From assembly GCF_018599245.1 (NCBI RefSeq), contig NZ_JAHEVJ010000004.1, positions 1 to 64,000 on the forward strand: 64,000 nucleotides of DNA, written 5' to 3'. The stretch comes from Aliiroseovarius lamellibrachiae (lineage in GTDB: Bacteria > Pseudomonadota > Alphaproteobacteria > Rhodobacterales > Rhodobacteraceae). The stretch's first letter is position 1, and each line of letters begins with the position of its first letter. Below the pieces are notes generated by a model. The model was not told the DNA's origin. It saw only the letters and a list, made by a program, of their open reading frames with translations, and made no database searches. Below, in pieces: positions 17,031 to 27,233 of the stretch. Both the position numbers and the translations under genes were made by a program.

Positions 17031-17654
17031 TTGGATCCGCAATTTTTCATTCCAGCCTTTGTCACGTTGTTTGTTGTGATGGACCCCATCGGGCTGACGC
17101 CGTTGTTTTTGGCGCTGACACAAGGAATGAACAGACAGCAGCGGCGTGTGATCGCATTGCGCGCAGCGCTCGTTGCGGGTCTGTTGTTGACCCTTTTTGC
17201 CTTTCTCGGTGAAAATGTGCTGGGCTTTCTTGGAATATCAATGGCCGCTTTTCGCATCTCGGGCGGAATTTTATTGCTGCTGACTGCGCTTGATATGCTG
17301 TTTGAGAGACGTAGCAAACGGCGAAAAGATCAGACAGAAACCAAGGTTGACGCCGAAGAAGACCCCTCGGTTTTCCCCTTGGCGATGCCCTTGATGGCTG
17401 GGCCGGGTGCCATTGCAACGATTATTCTTTTGTCCGGTCAAGGGGATGGATTGTCCGGCACCGTATTGGCCTTGGCTGCGATGTTCACCGTGCTCTTGAT
17501 CACATTGGCGCTGTTTTTCTCCGCAACCTTATTGGAACGCTTCTTAAAAGAAACCGGTGTCACGGTGCTGACGCGCGTGTTGGGAATGCTTTTGGCCGCC
17601 CTCGCCGTGCAATTTGTGCTGGATGGTTTAAAGGATTTTGGCGTGGTTGGCTAA
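17031..17654 (+). CDS. MarC family integral membrane protein
   Basis: A 207-residue polytopic inner-membrane protein with about six hydrophobic segments. It has the family N-terminus FIPAFVTLFVVMDPIGLTPLFL and the mid-protein PLMAGPGAIATIILLS. The role of MarC proteins is not settled; they were once linked to multiple antibiotic resistance and later judged not to be resistance determinants. I set the start at TTG 17031, two bases after the ABC-F stop, because the frame upstream lies inside that gene and residues from here match the family start. A CAGGA in the end of the ABC-F gene can serve as its ribosome-binding site. The two genes are probably cotranscribed. Confidence 0.85.
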   Translation: MDPQFFIPAFVTLFVVMDPIGLTPLFLALTQGMNRQQRRVIALRAALVAGLLLTLFAFLGENVLGFLGISMAAFRISGGILLLLTALDMLFERRSKRRKDQTETKVDAEEDPSVFPLAMPLMAGPGAIATIILLSGQGDGLSGTVLALAAMFTVLLITLALFFSATLLERFLKETGVTVLTRVLGMLLAALAVQFVLDGLKDFGVVG

Positions 17655-17735
17655 CGCGACACCTTGCCCCTATCGCTGTCCTTGCGCCCATGACAATCTT
17701 ATTTGACGCCCTATATATTGTTGGCGGAGGATTTT

Positions 17736-18317
17736 ATGACCAGTGATATGATCGGACAAATGGCCTATCTTGCGCTGCTTTTGGTGGCGGTTGCTGGCTA
17801 TTTTATTTCGGAAAACAGGTTTTCACTTGGCCAAACCTTACGCCATGCTCTGATCTGGATTTTTATCTTTGTTGGTGCTTTGGCCGTTGTTGGACTATGG
17901 CAAAATGTGAAAAATGACATATCTCCGCGCCAGACATATATGAGCGAAACTGGCCAAATCACCCTTCCGCGCGCCTACGACGGGCATTTTTACGCACAAT
18001 TAATGCTAAACGGAAAACCCGTAGATTTTGTGATTGATACCGGCGCAAGCAATGTCGTTTTGACCAAAAAAGACGCCGAGCGCGCAGGTATTGATCTGTC
18101 CGCGTTGCGGTTCTTTGGTCGGGCGATGACCGCCAATGGCCAAACCCGCACGGCGCCTGCCCGCATCGCACGGGTCGAGATCGAAGACATAATGGATTTC
18201 AATTTGGAAGTGTGGGTGAACGAAGGAGAAATGTCTCAATCCTTGCTGGGCAACACCTATCTTCAAAGATTTACCAAAATAGAAATTGGGCAAAAAGAGA
18301 TGATCTTAACACGGTAA
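17736..18317 (+). CDS. Retropepsin-like aspartic protease, membrane-anchored
   Basis: A 193-residue protein with two hydrophobic segments near the N-terminus (about residues 6-22 and 38-60) and a C-terminal periplasmic domain. The domain has the single-lobed aspartic protease motif DTGAS (in FVIDTGASNVVLT, near residue 107) and the late LLGNTYL. This fits the TIGR02281/clan AA family of alphaproteobacteria, related to the retroviral-type proteases that work as dimers. The physiological substrate is unknown. ATG 17736 has GGAGG seven bases upstream and was chosen over 17703. It lies 81 bases after the MarC gene and converges on holC. Confidence 0.85.
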   Translation: MTSDMIGQMAYLALLLVAVAGYFISENRFSLGQTLRHALIWIFIFVGALAVVGLWQNVKNDISPRQTYMSETGQITLPRAYDGHFYAQLMLNGKPVDFVIDTGASNVVLTKKDAERAGIDLSALRFFGRAMTANGQTRTAPARIARVEIEDIMDFNLEVWVNEGEMSQSLLGNTYLQRFTKIEIGQKEMILTR

Positions 18318-18347
18318 AACTCAATAGTACCTTTAAAACTCAGCAAC

Positions 18348-18833
18348 TTAAGACTGCGCCTTCATCTCCCACGGGCCGTTTTCCTGCGACCAGTATTTTG
18401 CGGCACATCCCGCGGCAACAACGGCTTTCCACTGCCGTCGTGCGTGCGCAACAGCATCAGGGTCATTCCCGTCGAACATGATGGAAACCCGCTCCATCCC
18501 AGACATCTCAATGTCTGAAACATCAGCCCCATCAATGGAAATCAGCGCATTTGCACCATTCGCTATCGTCGCGTCAGCGGTCAACAAAACAGGCTGGTCA
18601 GCGTCATGAGAACCACCAGACACCGCGTGCGGCAAGAACCCATCTTCAGGCTCTTGCCACAGCTTTTCATCCAGCCAGCGCAGCCGCTGCATGTTGGTGC
18701 CGCGCACCAAAACCCGCCAGTCATTTTCGAGTGATCTCGACAATAACACCGGCAATGTCGCCTCAAGCGGCGAACGGGTCATGTGATAGAAGAAAACTTC
18801 TCCACCTGACTTTTTATCCGCCGCTTCCGTCAC
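18348..18833 (-). CDS. holC: DNA polymerase III subunit chi
   Basis: A 161-residue protein matching HolC, the chi subunit that links the clamp loader to single-strand binding protein at the replication fork. The N-terminus EVFFYHMTRSPLEATLPVLL, the middle LDEKLWQEPEDGFLPHAV and the late MFDGND with ARRQWK are the conserved parts. It starts with GTG at 18833, two bases after the pepA stop, so it is probably coupled to pepA. The same pepA-holC pairing is known in E. coli and many proteobacteria. Confidence 0.93.
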   Translation of the reverse strand: MTEAADKKSGGEVFFYHMTRSPLEATLPVLLSRSLENDWRVLVRGTNMQRLRWLDEKLWQEPEDGFLPHAVSGGSHDADQPVLLTADATIANGANALISIDGADVSDIEMSGMERVSIMFDGNDPDAVAHARRQWKAVVAAGCAAKYWSQENGPWEMKAQS

Positions 18834-18835
18834 GC

Positions 18836-20305
18836 TCAGCCCTCAAACAAGTCTGAAACCAAACGGCTCAGCGCCAAAACACCCCAACCCGTGGCCCCTT
18901 TGGGCGCAAGCGCAGTTTCGCCAGCCGTCTGGGCTGTGCCGGCGATATCCAAGTGGATCCACGGTGTGCCGTCTTTCACAAACCGCTGCAAAAACTGTGC
19001 AGCTGTGATGGAACCGGCGGCCCGGCCGCCCACGTTTTTCATGTCGGCTTTGTTGGATTTGATCAGCGCGTCATACGCCTCACCCAATGGCAAGCGCCAC
19101 GCGCCTTCGTTTTCGGTTTGCGCGGCTTTCAGAAAGGCGTTGCAGAGCTGATCGTCGTTTGAAAAGACGCCCGTGTTCTCATTGCCCAACCCGATGATAA
19201 TGGCGCCCGTCAGGGTGGCAAGATCAATCATGCCCATAGGCTTAAAGGTTTCTTGCGCGTACCACATGATATCGCACAGCACGAGGCGCCCTTCGGCGTC
19301 TGTGTTGATCACCTCAATCGTGTCCCCCTTCATGGATTTCACAATGTCGCCCGGGCGTTGCGCACGACCATCAGGCATGTTTTCAACCAGCCCAACCACG
19401 GCGACAACATTGGCCTTGGCTTTGCGCAGCGCCAGCGCCTTCATGGTGCCCGCAACCGTGCCCGCACCGCCCATATCCATGGTCATGTCTTCCATGCCAG
19501 CGGCGGGTTTCAGGCTGATGCCACCGGTGTCAAACACCACACCTTTGCCGATCAACGCCAAGGGGGCCGCGTCTGTTTCACCACCGTTCCATTTCATAAC
19601 CACAACTTTGGACGGGGTTTCTGACCCCATGCCCACCCCCAACAGCGCGCGCATCCCAAGTTTTTCAAGCTCTGGTTCATCGAGCACAGTCACGTCCACG
19701 CCCAATTCACCAAGTGCGACAAGACGATCCGCGAACTCAACCGTTGTCAGCACGTTGGAGGGTTCATTGACCAGATCACGGGTGAAAAACACACCGTCCA
19801 CCATCGCCGCAATCGTTTCGGCTTCCGCTTCGATCTCATGCGCGTTGGTCATCATGACGGTCAGCGCGCCGCCCTCTTGGGCTTCTTTTGACATATGATC
19901 CACAAACTCATAGGCGCGCAATGCGGCCCCCATTGCAAGCTCGCTGGTGAAGCGGCGATTGCCTGCGAGGATCAAGATATCTTTTCCAAGCAATGACTTA
20001 CCAATCTGACCGCCGGCTTTTCGCAAAGCGGCCCCTTTGGCTTGCTTGGACAGGCGAAGAACCTGAACGGCATCCGCGGCAAGCCCCGTGGGATAGGCCA
20101 AATCCGCCACATCCCCTTCTTTCATCTTGGAAAAGGCGTCGCTTTCCGCAAACCGCAACAGCGCTCCGCGCATCAGTTTGTTTACACGGCGCGCGCCCGG
20201 ATCCAGCTTGCCCGGTTCAGACAGGATCACAACAATCCGGCCCTCATGTGTGGCGATGGCATCCAGATTGGTTTCGATAAAACGGGGGGTAATGGGGGTC
20301 GGCAT
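18836..20305 (-). CDS. pepA: Leucyl aminopeptidase (M17)
   Basis: A 489-residue cytosolic aminopeptidase of family M17, a two-metal enzyme that removes N-terminal residues. The C-terminal catalytic domain carries GKGVVFDTGGISLKP (metal-binding Lys and Asp), MDMGGAG and the signature NTDAEGRLVL near residue 340. The more variable N-terminal domain fills the first 160 residues or so. E. coli PepA also binds DNA at cer sites; nothing here tests that. It is the first gene of a pepA-holC unit, divergent from lptF over about 140 bases. Confidence 0.96.
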   Translation of the reverse strand: MPTPITPRFIETNLDAIATHEGRIVVILSEPGKLDPGARRVNKLMRGALLRFAESDAFSKMKEGDVADLAYPTGLAADAVQVLRLSKQAKGAALRKAGGQIGKSLLGKDILILAGNRRFTSELAMGAALRAYEFVDHMSKEAQEGGALTVMMTNAHEIEAEAETIAAMVDGVFFTRDLVNEPSNVLTTVEFADRLVALGELGVDVTVLDEPELEKLGMRALLGVGMGSETPSKVVVMKWNGGETDAAPLALIGKGVVFDTGGISLKPAAGMEDMTMDMGGAGTVAGTMKALALRKAKANVVAVVGLVENMPDGRAQRPGDIVKSMKGDTIEVINTDAEGRLVLCDIMWYAQETFKPMGMIDLATLTGAIIIGLGNENTGVFSNDDQLCNAFLKAAQTENEGAWRLPLGEAYDALIKSNKADMKNVGGRAAGSITAAQFLQRFVKDGTPWIHLDIAGTAQTAGETALAPKGATGWGVLALSRLVSDLFEG

Positions 20306-20443
20306 GAGAAGTCCTTTTACGGCGATTTACGGCGATCTTTTGCCATTCGTAGCCTTAGGCGGCCCGAAACGCCAGATAGCAGTTTTCCCCTGCGGCCCAA
20401 TCGGCTAGAAACACACAAGATGTTGTGGCTAACCGGGGGGCTC

Positions 20444-21604
20444 GTGGCCAGATTCGACCGCTATATCCTTGCGCAGCTGTTGTTGCAGTTCGGTTTTGCC
20501 GGGCTGGTACTGGTATTGCTGTTCTGGATCAATCGCGCGGTAAAGCTGTTTGATCAGATCATCGCCTCGGGTGAAACCGCCCTGGTCTTCCTTGAATTTT
20601 CCGCGATGATTCTGCCCAGTGTGATCGTCTTTGTGCTTCCTATTGCCGCCTTTACCGCCACGGTCACGGTCACCAACCGCCTGAGTTCAGAAAGCGAATT
20701 GGTGGTGGCACAGGCCACAGGGTTTGGGCCCTTTCGGCTTGCCCGCCCGGTTTTGATCTTTGGCGTCATTGCTGCGGTTTTCATGCTGATCCTGACACAT
20801 ATCCTTGTGCCAATGAGCCAACTTCGTTTTGCAGAACGTCAGGCTGAGATCGCGGAAAATGTCACCGCGCGTTTTCTGACCGAAGGAAGCTTTGTGCACC
20901 CGTCCGAAGGCATCACGCTTTATATCCGCGAAATCACCTCTGACGGGGAACTGCTGGATCTGTTTTTATCGGATGAACGGGGAAAAGGCGATGGCGGCGC
21001 GCATCTGACCTATTCCGCGGAACGGGCTTTGATTTTGCGCACTGATGATGGCCCACGCCTGTTAATGTTTGATGGTTTGGCGCAAGTTCTATCCACCGAC
21101 GGTCGCTTGACCACAACCGGGTTTGATGAATTCACCTATGACGTATCTGCGCTATTAACGGGACCAATTGCGGGGAATCGAACCGTCAGTCAGATTTACA
21201 CGCCCGAACTCCTTGATCCCAGCGACGCCGTGCTAAAGGAAACGGGTCTTACGCGCCCTGCACTTCGTGCCGAGGCTCATTTCCGCAATGCCCAAGCATT
21301 TTATGTGATTGTGGCCGCTATGGCAGGGTTTTCAATGTTGATCGTCGCGGGCTTTAGCCGCTTTGGTATGTGGCGTCAGGTGATTATCGCCATCGCCGTT
21401 GTTGCGACGTTACAATCCTTGGACAATACAATGTTGGATCTGGCACGGCAAAGTGACAAGGAATTGCCGCTTGTTTATGTCGCCACATGCGCTGGGGCCG
21501 TATTTAATATCTTGGTGCTTTGGCTCGCGACCCGCCCTTCGCCATTTGACGTCCGGCGCCGACGTCGTTTTGCACGACACATGGCCAGCGGGGGCTCCTC
21601 ATGA
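20444..21604 (+). CDS. lptF: LPS export ABC transporter permease LptF
   Basis: A 386-residue inner-membrane protein of the LptB2FG transporter that lifts lipopolysaccharide out of the inner membrane. It has the usual plan: three N-terminal membrane segments (YILAQLLLQFGFAGLVLVLLFW and following), a periplasmic beta-jellyroll domain (about residues 120-260), then three more segments. I prefer the GTG at 20444, with GGGGGG four bases upstream and the family start ARFDRYIL, over the ATG at 20420, which lacks a good site. It overlaps lptG by four bases (ATGA). Confidence 0.93.
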   Translation: MARFDRYILAQLLLQFGFAGLVLVLLFWINRAVKLFDQIIASGETALVFLEFSAMILPSVIVFVLPIAAFTATVTVTNRLSSESELVVAQATGFGPFRLARPVLIFGVIAAVFMLILTHILVPMSQLRFAERQAEIAENVTARFLTEGSFVHPSEGITLYIREITSDGELLDLFLSDERGKGDGGAHLTYSAERALILRTDDGPRLLMFDGLAQVLSTDGRLTTTGFDEFTYDVSALLTGPIAGNRTVSQIYTPELLDPSDAVLKETGLTRPALRAEAHFRNAQAFYVIVAAMAGFSMLIVAGFSRFGMWRQVIIAIAVVATLQSLDNTMLDLARQSDKELPLVYVATCAGAVFNILVLWLATRPSPFDVRRRRRFARHMASGGSS

Positions 21605-22698
21605 AATTGCATTTCTACATTGCTCGCCGCTTTCTGTTTTCTTTCGCCGCGATGCTTATGGTTCTTGGGTTGATTTTCGTCTTGCTCGACATGGTTGAGA
21701 GCATGCGCAAATTTGATGCCGCACAAATCGGGATACCCGACATTATAGAGCTGACCCTGCTTCACATGCCGATGTGGATCTACCGGATTATTCCTTTGGT
21801 TGTGATCCTTTCCACCATCTGGATGTTCCTCAGCCTGTCGCGCAGCTCTGAGATGGTGGTCACGCGCGCGGCGGGGCGATCCGCTTTGATCACCCTGATA
21901 TCCCCCGCTCTGACTGTGTTTTTATTAGGTGTGGTCTTGCTGGCGGTGGGCAATCCGATTGCCGCGGCGACATCAAAAAAATACGAACGATTGGCCGCGC
22001 AATATAAAGGATCTTCCGCATCGGTATCCTCGATTTCAAAAGAGGGTGTTTGGTTGCGACAGGGCAACGAAGACGGGCAAATCGTTATTCACGCCGCCTC
22101 TTCTGACCTAGGGGGCACGCGCCTTAGAGATGTGACATTCTACTCGTTTTCACTCAAAGGCACCCCAACAATGCGCATAAGGGCCGCATTGGCCACGTTG
22201 CAACCCGGACGCTGGGCGTTACGGTCCGCAAAGGTCTGGGATCTGGGGAAAGCGGACAACCCCGAGTCCGAAGCCTTAACCCATCCGGCATATTGGATTG
22301 CGTCGAACCTGACCGAAGACCAAATTCGCGACAGTTTGGGAAAACCCACTGATATCTCAATTTGGGATCTGCCCGCCTTTATTGATCAGCTCGAAGAGGC
22401 TGGGTTTTCGGCGCGTGCCCACCAAGTCTGGTTGCAAATCGAACTTGCCACGCCGTTCTTTTTGGTGGCCATGGTGTTGGTTGGTGCAGGTTTCACAATG
22501 CGTCACACACGTTTTGGCCGTACCGGTATGATGATCATGTTTGCGCTTTTGCTCGGCTTTGGTGCCTATTTCATTCGAAACTTTGCACAGATCCTCGGGG
22601 AAAACGGCCAGATCCCGGTGATGTTGGCCGCATGGACACCTCCGATTGCAGTGATTTTCTTGTCGCTCGGTATTTTATTACATTTGGAGGATGGATGA
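21601..22698 (+). CDS. lptG: LPS export ABC transporter permease LptG
   Basis: A 365-residue partner of LptF with the same plan: three membrane segments, a periplasmic jellyroll and three final segments. The start MKLHFYIARRFLFSF and the pre-coupling-helix RSSEMVVTRAAGRS are typical. It begins inside the lptF stop (ATGA), and its end overlaps the start of lptD by four bases, so the three are coupled. LptB, the ATPase, is not in this window and is normally encoded elsewhere, near lptA/lptC. Confidence 0.94.
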   Translation: MKLHFYIARRFLFSFAAMLMVLGLIFVLLDMVESMRKFDAAQIGIPDIIELTLLHMPMWIYRIIPLVVILSTIWMFLSLSRSSEMVVTRAAGRSALITLISPALTVFLLGVVLLAVGNPIAAATSKKYERLAAQYKGSSASVSSISKEGVWLRQGNEDGQIVIHAASSDLGGTRLRDVTFYSFSLKGTPTMRIRAALATLQPGRWALRSAKVWDLGKADNPESEALTHPAYWIASNLTEDQIRDSLGKPTDISIWDLPAFIDQLEEAGFSARAHQVWLQIELATPFFLVAMVLVGAGFTMRHTRFGRTGMMIMFALLLGFGAYFIRNFAQILGENGQIPVMLAAWTPPIAVIFLSLGILLHLEDG

Positions 22699-24881
22699 TG
22701 GGGCGGTTAATGCGTCATCTCTGCGATCTTCGCATTGTCACAAGGCATGTATTGAGCATTGCTTTGCTCACAGCCTTTGTTCCACTCTTGCCCTCTTCTT
22801 CTGCGTTTGCGCAAAGCACCTCGACACAATCGTCGATGGCAACCTTGGTTGCAGACAAAGTGCAGGTGTTAGGGAATTCCGGCGTTTTGGCGCAGGGCAA
22901 TGTTCTGATCTACTTCGGCGGAAAATCATTGACCGCGTCCAGCGTTCGGTATGATCAACAAGGTGACAAGTTGATGATCGAGGGGCCTATTGTCCTTCAG
23001 GATGGTGATGATCAGGTTATTTTTGCCAGTGCGGCTGAACTGTCCGGCGATCTCCGCAATGGAATCTTACAATCCGCTCGTTTGGTTCTGAACCAACAGC
23101 TACAGATCGCGGCTGTTGAGATTAATCGCATCCAAGGGCGCTATACCCAGATGAACAAAGTCGTGGCCTCCTCGTGCCAGGTCTGTGCCAAACATCCCGT
23201 TCCCTTGTGGCAAATTCGGGCAGAACGCGTGGTCCACGACCAGCAAGAACGGTTTATCTATTTTCACAATGCTCAATTCCGCATTGCCGATGTGCCCGTC
23301 TTTTTCCTGCCGCGCCTGCGCATGCCTGACCCGACCTTGACCCGCGCGACGGGGCTTCTTGCCCCCAAAATACGCACCAACTCGGCCTTTGGCACCGGCC
23401 TTCTCGTGCCATTTTTCATCCGCCTTGGCGATCATGCGGATCTTACCTTATCACCGTTTGTTGCAACAAAATCTAGAACACTCGAATGGCGATATCGGCA
23501 TGCCTTTCGCTCCGGGGATCTGACATTTCGTGGTGCGATCAGCGATGACAGCATCCTGCCTGGTGAAAAACGGTTTTATGTCTTTGGTGAAGGGACATTT
23601 GCGCTTCCTCTGGATTTCAAGTTGAAGTTTCAGCTGCAAGATGTGTCGGACCCCGGATATTTGCTCGATTATGGCTACTCTGATGAAGACCAACTGCGCA
23701 GCGCCATTGCAATCACCCGTGCGCGCCGAGACGAGTTTATCTTTGCGGGCCTCACGCGCCATGAAACTCTGCGCGCAGATGAAATTCCGATTTCGGATCA
23801 ATTGCCCTTTGCCCAAGCCGATCTTCTTTATGAAAGACGCTGGGTGCCCGGTTGGGTTGGTGGCATCGCAAGCTACCAATTGTCGGCACAAAGCTATTTT
23901 CGCGAAAGCAGCGAGGATCAGTTGGGGCGCGATGTGACGCGTCTTGGCGCCTCGTTTGATTGGCAACGAGATTGGCAGTTGGATGGCGGGGCGATTGTGA
24001 AAGTTGAAACCGCCGCGCAATCTGGGCTTTATTGGATTGAGCAAGACAGCAACTATGATACCGAACAAAGCTTTATTACGCCCTCCGCTGCGGTAACGTT
24101 GCGCTGGCCCTTTTCGCGTGTCGCAGCGAACGGAACGCTGGATGTAATTGAACCCGTCGCTCAACTGGTTTGGAGCAAAAACGCAGGCGCGAGCATTCCG
24201 AATGAAGACAGCACATTTGTCGAGTTTGACGAGGCCAATTTGTTTTCGCTGTCTCGCTATCCCGGATTTGATGCCATTGAAGACGGCGCGCGTGCCAACC
24301 TGGGTGTGAAATGGACGCGCACCAGCCCTTCGGGTTGGGGCATGACCTTAGCCGCAGGTCGGGTGTTTCGGTTTGACGGTGCAGAAAATTTCTCGAACGC
24401 GTCTGGCCTGTCTGGTGATCAGTCAAATTGGTTGATTGCGGGGCAAATTCAGTTTGGCAGTCAGTTCGCGATGCAAGGGCGTGCTTTGGTCGATGACAAT
24501 TTTAACATCGCAAAAACGGAAAGCCGCATTGCGTATCTTAGCGACACATGGCAACTGGGCGCCGCCCATCTTTGGGTTGTTGCAGATCCTCAAGAGGGTC
24601 GCGCCGACAAAATCCACGAGCTGCGTTTAGATGGTGCCTATCAAATCAACGACTTCTGGCGGATCAGCGCCAATGGAGATTTCGATATTGAAGCGCATCA
24701 GGCCACACGCGGAAAACTTGGCATTCAATACAGCAATGAGTGCGTGAAGGTCGATTTTTCCCTCTCGCGCCGCTTTACCGCATCAACTAATGTTAAGCCA
24801 ACAACCGATGTCGGCTTGCAGGTAGAACTGATGGGGTTCGGCGGCTCGACGCGCGGCAAAGCGCGGCAATGTGCACAATGA
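22695..24881 (+). CDS. lptD: LPS assembly outer-membrane protein LptD
   Basis: A 728-residue outer-membrane protein that receives lipopolysaccharide and inserts it into the outer leaflet. A signal peptide covers about the first 40 residues (hydrophobic VLSIALLTAFVPLL, cleavage likely after SAFA). Next come the periplasmic OstA-like jellyroll (MATLVADKVQVLGNSGVLAQGNV), a CQVC cysteine pair near residue 158, and the C-terminal beta-barrel. I set the start at ATG 22695, which has GGAGG five bases upstream; the protein begins MMGRLMRH. A final cysteine (KARQCAQ) near the end may join the disulphides typical of LptD. It is followed by surA, which helps fold it. Confidence 0.95.
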   Translation: MMGRLMRHLCDLRIVTRHVLSIALLTAFVPLLPSSSAFAQSTSTQSSMATLVADKVQVLGNSGVLAQGNVLIYFGGKSLTASSVRYDQQGDKLMIEGPIVLQDGDDQVIFASAAELSGDLRNGILQSARLVLNQQLQIAAVEINRIQGRYTQMNKVVASSCQVCAKHPVPLWQIRAERVVHDQQERFIYFHNAQFRIADVPVFFLPRLRMPDPTLTRATGLLAPKIRTNSAFGTGLLVPFFIRLGDHADLTLSPFVATKSRTLEWRYRHAFRSGDLTFRGAISDDSILPGEKRFYVFGEGTFALPLDFKLKFQLQDVSDPGYLLDYGYSDEDQLRSAIAITRARRDEFIFAGLTRHETLRADEIPISDQLPFAQADLLYERRWVPGWVGGIASYQLSAQSYFRESSEDQLGRDVTRLGASFDWQRDWQLDGGAIVKVETAAQSGLYWIEQDSNYDTEQSFITPSAAVTLRWPFSRVAANGTLDVIEPVAQLVWSKNAGASIPNEDSTFVEFDEANLFSLSRYPGFDAIEDGARANLGVKWTRTSPSGWGMTLAAGRVFRFDGAENFSNASGLSGDQSNWLIAGQIQFGSQFAMQGRALVDDNFNIAKTESRIAYLSDTWQLGAAHLWVVADPQEGRADKIHELRLDGAYQINDFWRISANGDFDIEAHQATRGKLGIQYSNECVKVDFSLSRRFTASTNVKPTTDVGLQVELMGFGGSTRGKARQCAQ

Positions 24882-24978
24882 GCGCCCCAATAATACGCGA
24901 ATATCTTGGGGCTAGCATCGTCCCGCCTATTCGGTGCAATATGCGCCAAGACGCGAACTGACTGCGACGGATAAACAG

Positions 24979-26247
24979 ATGAGCAGGACCAATATGACAC
25001 GGGCTTTTACCACCGCCAAAAAGACACTGACCCATTGTGTTGGCGCGCTTTCTCTAGGTGTGTTGCTGTTGGGATCACCGGCGCAGGCACAAAACCTGTT
25101 TGCCCCAATTGCAAAGGTCAATGACCGGGTGATCACCGCATATGAACTGTCACAGCGCGCGGCATATCTGACGTTGCTGCGTGCCCCTGGCGATCCACAA
25201 ATTCTGGCCCGCGAGCAATTGACGAATGAAGCACTGCAACGCGGCATCGCAAAACAGCTAGGCGTCACCATCTCCGACGAAGAATTACAAACCGGGATGG
25301 AGGAATTCACCGCCCGGTTCAACCTGACCGTCGAGAAGTTTCAGGTCGCGATCGCACAAGGCGGGGTTGCCATCGAAACCTTTCGTGACTTTGTGGCCGC
25401 GGGGCTGATTTGGCGAAACGTGGTGCGGGAACGCTTCCGCGGGCGCATCAACATCACCGAAGAAGATGTGGATCGTCGATTGGCACAAACTGGATCTTCG
25501 TCAGCTGTGCGCGTGTTGTTGTCAGAGATTATTTTGCCCGCAAACACGCCGCAGGCCCAGGCCGCCTCATCGGCACGCTCAACTGAAATCGCGCAAATTA
25601 CAACGTTGCCCGCCTTTGCCGCAGCAGCGCGGCGTTATTCCGCGTCGCCGTCGAAAGGGCGCTCGGGACGTCTGGATTGGATGGACCTGTCCAACCTTCC
25701 CCCTGCCATCGCCGCACAGATCATTGCGCTTGCGCCTGGCGAGGTCACCGACCCACTTCCAGTGAACGGTGGCATTGCATTTTTCCAGATGCGCGCCTTG
25801 GAGGAATTTGAAGGACCGGCGCCGGAAAATGTCAGTGTCGACTATGCGACATATCTCATCCCTGGTGGAAAAACCCCAGAAACCCTTGGCAAAGCGGCAA
25901 CAATTCGCGCCAAGATCGACACTTGTGATGATCTATATGCCGTGGCGCAAGGTCAGCCGGTGGAACAATTGGTTCGGGAAAACCGCCCAGTTGGCGAGCT
26001 TCCGAATGATTATGCGATTGAGTTGGCCAAAATGGATCCGGGTGAAAGCTCCACCGCTTTGGTGTCGCCCTCCGGTCAGAACCTTGTCTTCTTGATGTTA
26101 TGCGCCCGAAGCAGTGAATTGCCGGAAGAAGTAAGCCGGGATCAGATTAAGGCACAGCTGCAAAATCAGCGCCTTCAATCTTACGCAAAAAGCTACCTCG
26201 AGGAACTGCGCGCCGCGGCCTTTATCGAAGATTACACTCAGCAATGA
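24979..26247 (+). CDS. surA: Periplasmic chaperone/peptidyl-prolyl isomerase SurA
   Basis: A 422-residue secreted protein with a signal peptide (GALSLGVLLLGSPAQAQ, cleavage near residue 37). A SurA N-terminal chaperone domain follows (IAKVNDRVITAYELSQRA), then a parvulin-type rotamase region around residues 175-275 (ILPANTPQAQA, FAAAARRYSASPSKGRSGRLDW) and a C-terminal helix. SurA escorts outer-membrane proteins, including LptD, to the Bam complex. ATG 24979 was chosen because the signal peptide starts there; the frame is open to 24934. The position right after lptD matches the known lptD-surA-pdxA-rsmA order of E. coli. Its end overlaps pdxA by four bases. Confidence 0.92.
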   Translation: MSRTNMTRAFTTAKKTLTHCVGALSLGVLLLGSPAQAQNLFAPIAKVNDRVITAYELSQRAAYLTLLRAPGDPQILAREQLTNEALQRGIAKQLGVTISDEELQTGMEEFTARFNLTVEKFQVAIAQGGVAIETFRDFVAAGLIWRNVVRERFRGRINITEEDVDRRLAQTGSSSAVRVLLSEIILPANTPQAQAASSARSTEIAQITTLPAFAAAARRYSASPSKGRSGRLDWMDLSNLPPAIAAQIIALAPGEVTDPLPVNGGIAFFQMRALEEFEGPAPENVSVDYATYLIPGGKTPETLGKAATIRAKIDTCDDLYAVAQGQPVEQLVRENRPVGELPNDYAIELAKMDPGESSTALVSPSGQNLVFLMLCARSSELPEEVSRDQIKAQLQNQRLQSYAKSYLEELRAAAFIEDYTQQ

Positions 26248-27233
26248 CCTCTCAGTCGACGGTCGCGCCGATTGCTCTGACGATTGGGGAACCCGCAGGG
26301 ATTGGGCCCGAATTGGTTGCACCAGCTTTTCACGATCTGAACGGCACGGTCCCGTTCTTCGTGATCGGGGATCCTAACCACCTGCCAGACGGGACCGATT
26401 TTACGCCGATCCAAGCGCCTCATGAGGCCATTTCCGCAAGCAGTTTACCTGTGTTGCCACATGCTTTCGGCCCAAAGCGCACCCCCGGCACCCCCAATCC
26501 CACGCATGCCCAACATGTCATCGACGTGATTGCGCGGGCCGTTGATTTGACCCTGTCTGGGACGGCCTCGGCGGTGTGCACCAACCCGATCCATAAAAAA
26601 GCCCTGAAGGTTGGGGCCGGGTTTCCCTTTCCGGGCCACACTGAATATTTGGCGCATTTGGCAGGTGGGGCTGATGTTGTCATGATGCTGGCGTGTGACG
26701 CGCTGCGCGTGGTGCCCGCCACCATTCACATTGCCCTGAACGACGTTCCCAAACAATTGACGCAAACTGGGCTGGAGCAAGTCATCCGCACCACCCAAGC
26801 CGCCCTCATCCAAGATTTCGGCATCTCTAACCCGCGCCTGTCAGTGGCCGGATTAAACCCCCATGCGGGCGAAGGCGGCGCGATGGGACAGGAAGAAATA
26901 GATATGATTTCCCCCCTTCTGGACAAACTGCGCGCAGAAGGTTTTAGCATTCTCGGCCCACAATCCGCAGACACAATGTTCCATGCAAAAGCACGCGCCG
27001 GGTATGATGCCGCGATTTGCATGTATCATGATCAGGCCCTGATTCCGATTAAGACCATTGATTTCGCAGGTGGGGTCAATGTCACATTGGGCCTGCCCTT
27101 TGTGCGCACGTCACCGGACCATGGCACCGCCTTTGACATTGCCGGTCAGGGCAAGGCGGACCCCAGCTCGCTGATCGCGGCCTTGCGGATGGCCTGGCAG
27201 ATGGCACAAGCTAGAAATGGAACCCCCGCATGA
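26244..27233 (+). CDS. pdxA: 4-hydroxythreonine-4-phosphate dehydrogenase
   Basis: A 329-residue enzyme of pyridoxal phosphate synthesis (DXP-dependent route) that oxidises 4-phosphohydroxy-L-threonine with NAD. It shows the conserved starting [14 protein letters not shown], the metal-binding histidine in GHTEYLA, the [10 protein letters not shown] loop, and the late [14 protein letters not shown] and [14 protein letters not shown]. The length is normal. It overlaps both neighbours by four bases, so it depends on the surA-rsmA transcript. Confidence 0.96.
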   Translation: MTSQSTVAPIALTIGEPAGIGPELVAPAFHDLNGTVPFFVIGDPNHLPDGTDFTPIQAPHEAISASSLPVLPHAFGPKRTPGTPNPTHAQHVIDVIARAVDLTLSGTASAVCTNPIHKKALKVGAGFPFPGHTEYLAHLAGGADVVMMLACDALRVVPATIHIALNDVPKQLTQTGLEQVIRTTQAALIQDFGISNPRLSVAGLNPHAGEGGAMGQEEIDMISPLLDKLRAEGFSILGPQSADTMFHAKARAGYDAAICMYHDQALIPIKTIDFAGGVNVTLGLPFVRTSPDHGTAFDIAGQGKADPSSLIAALRMAWQMAQARNGTPA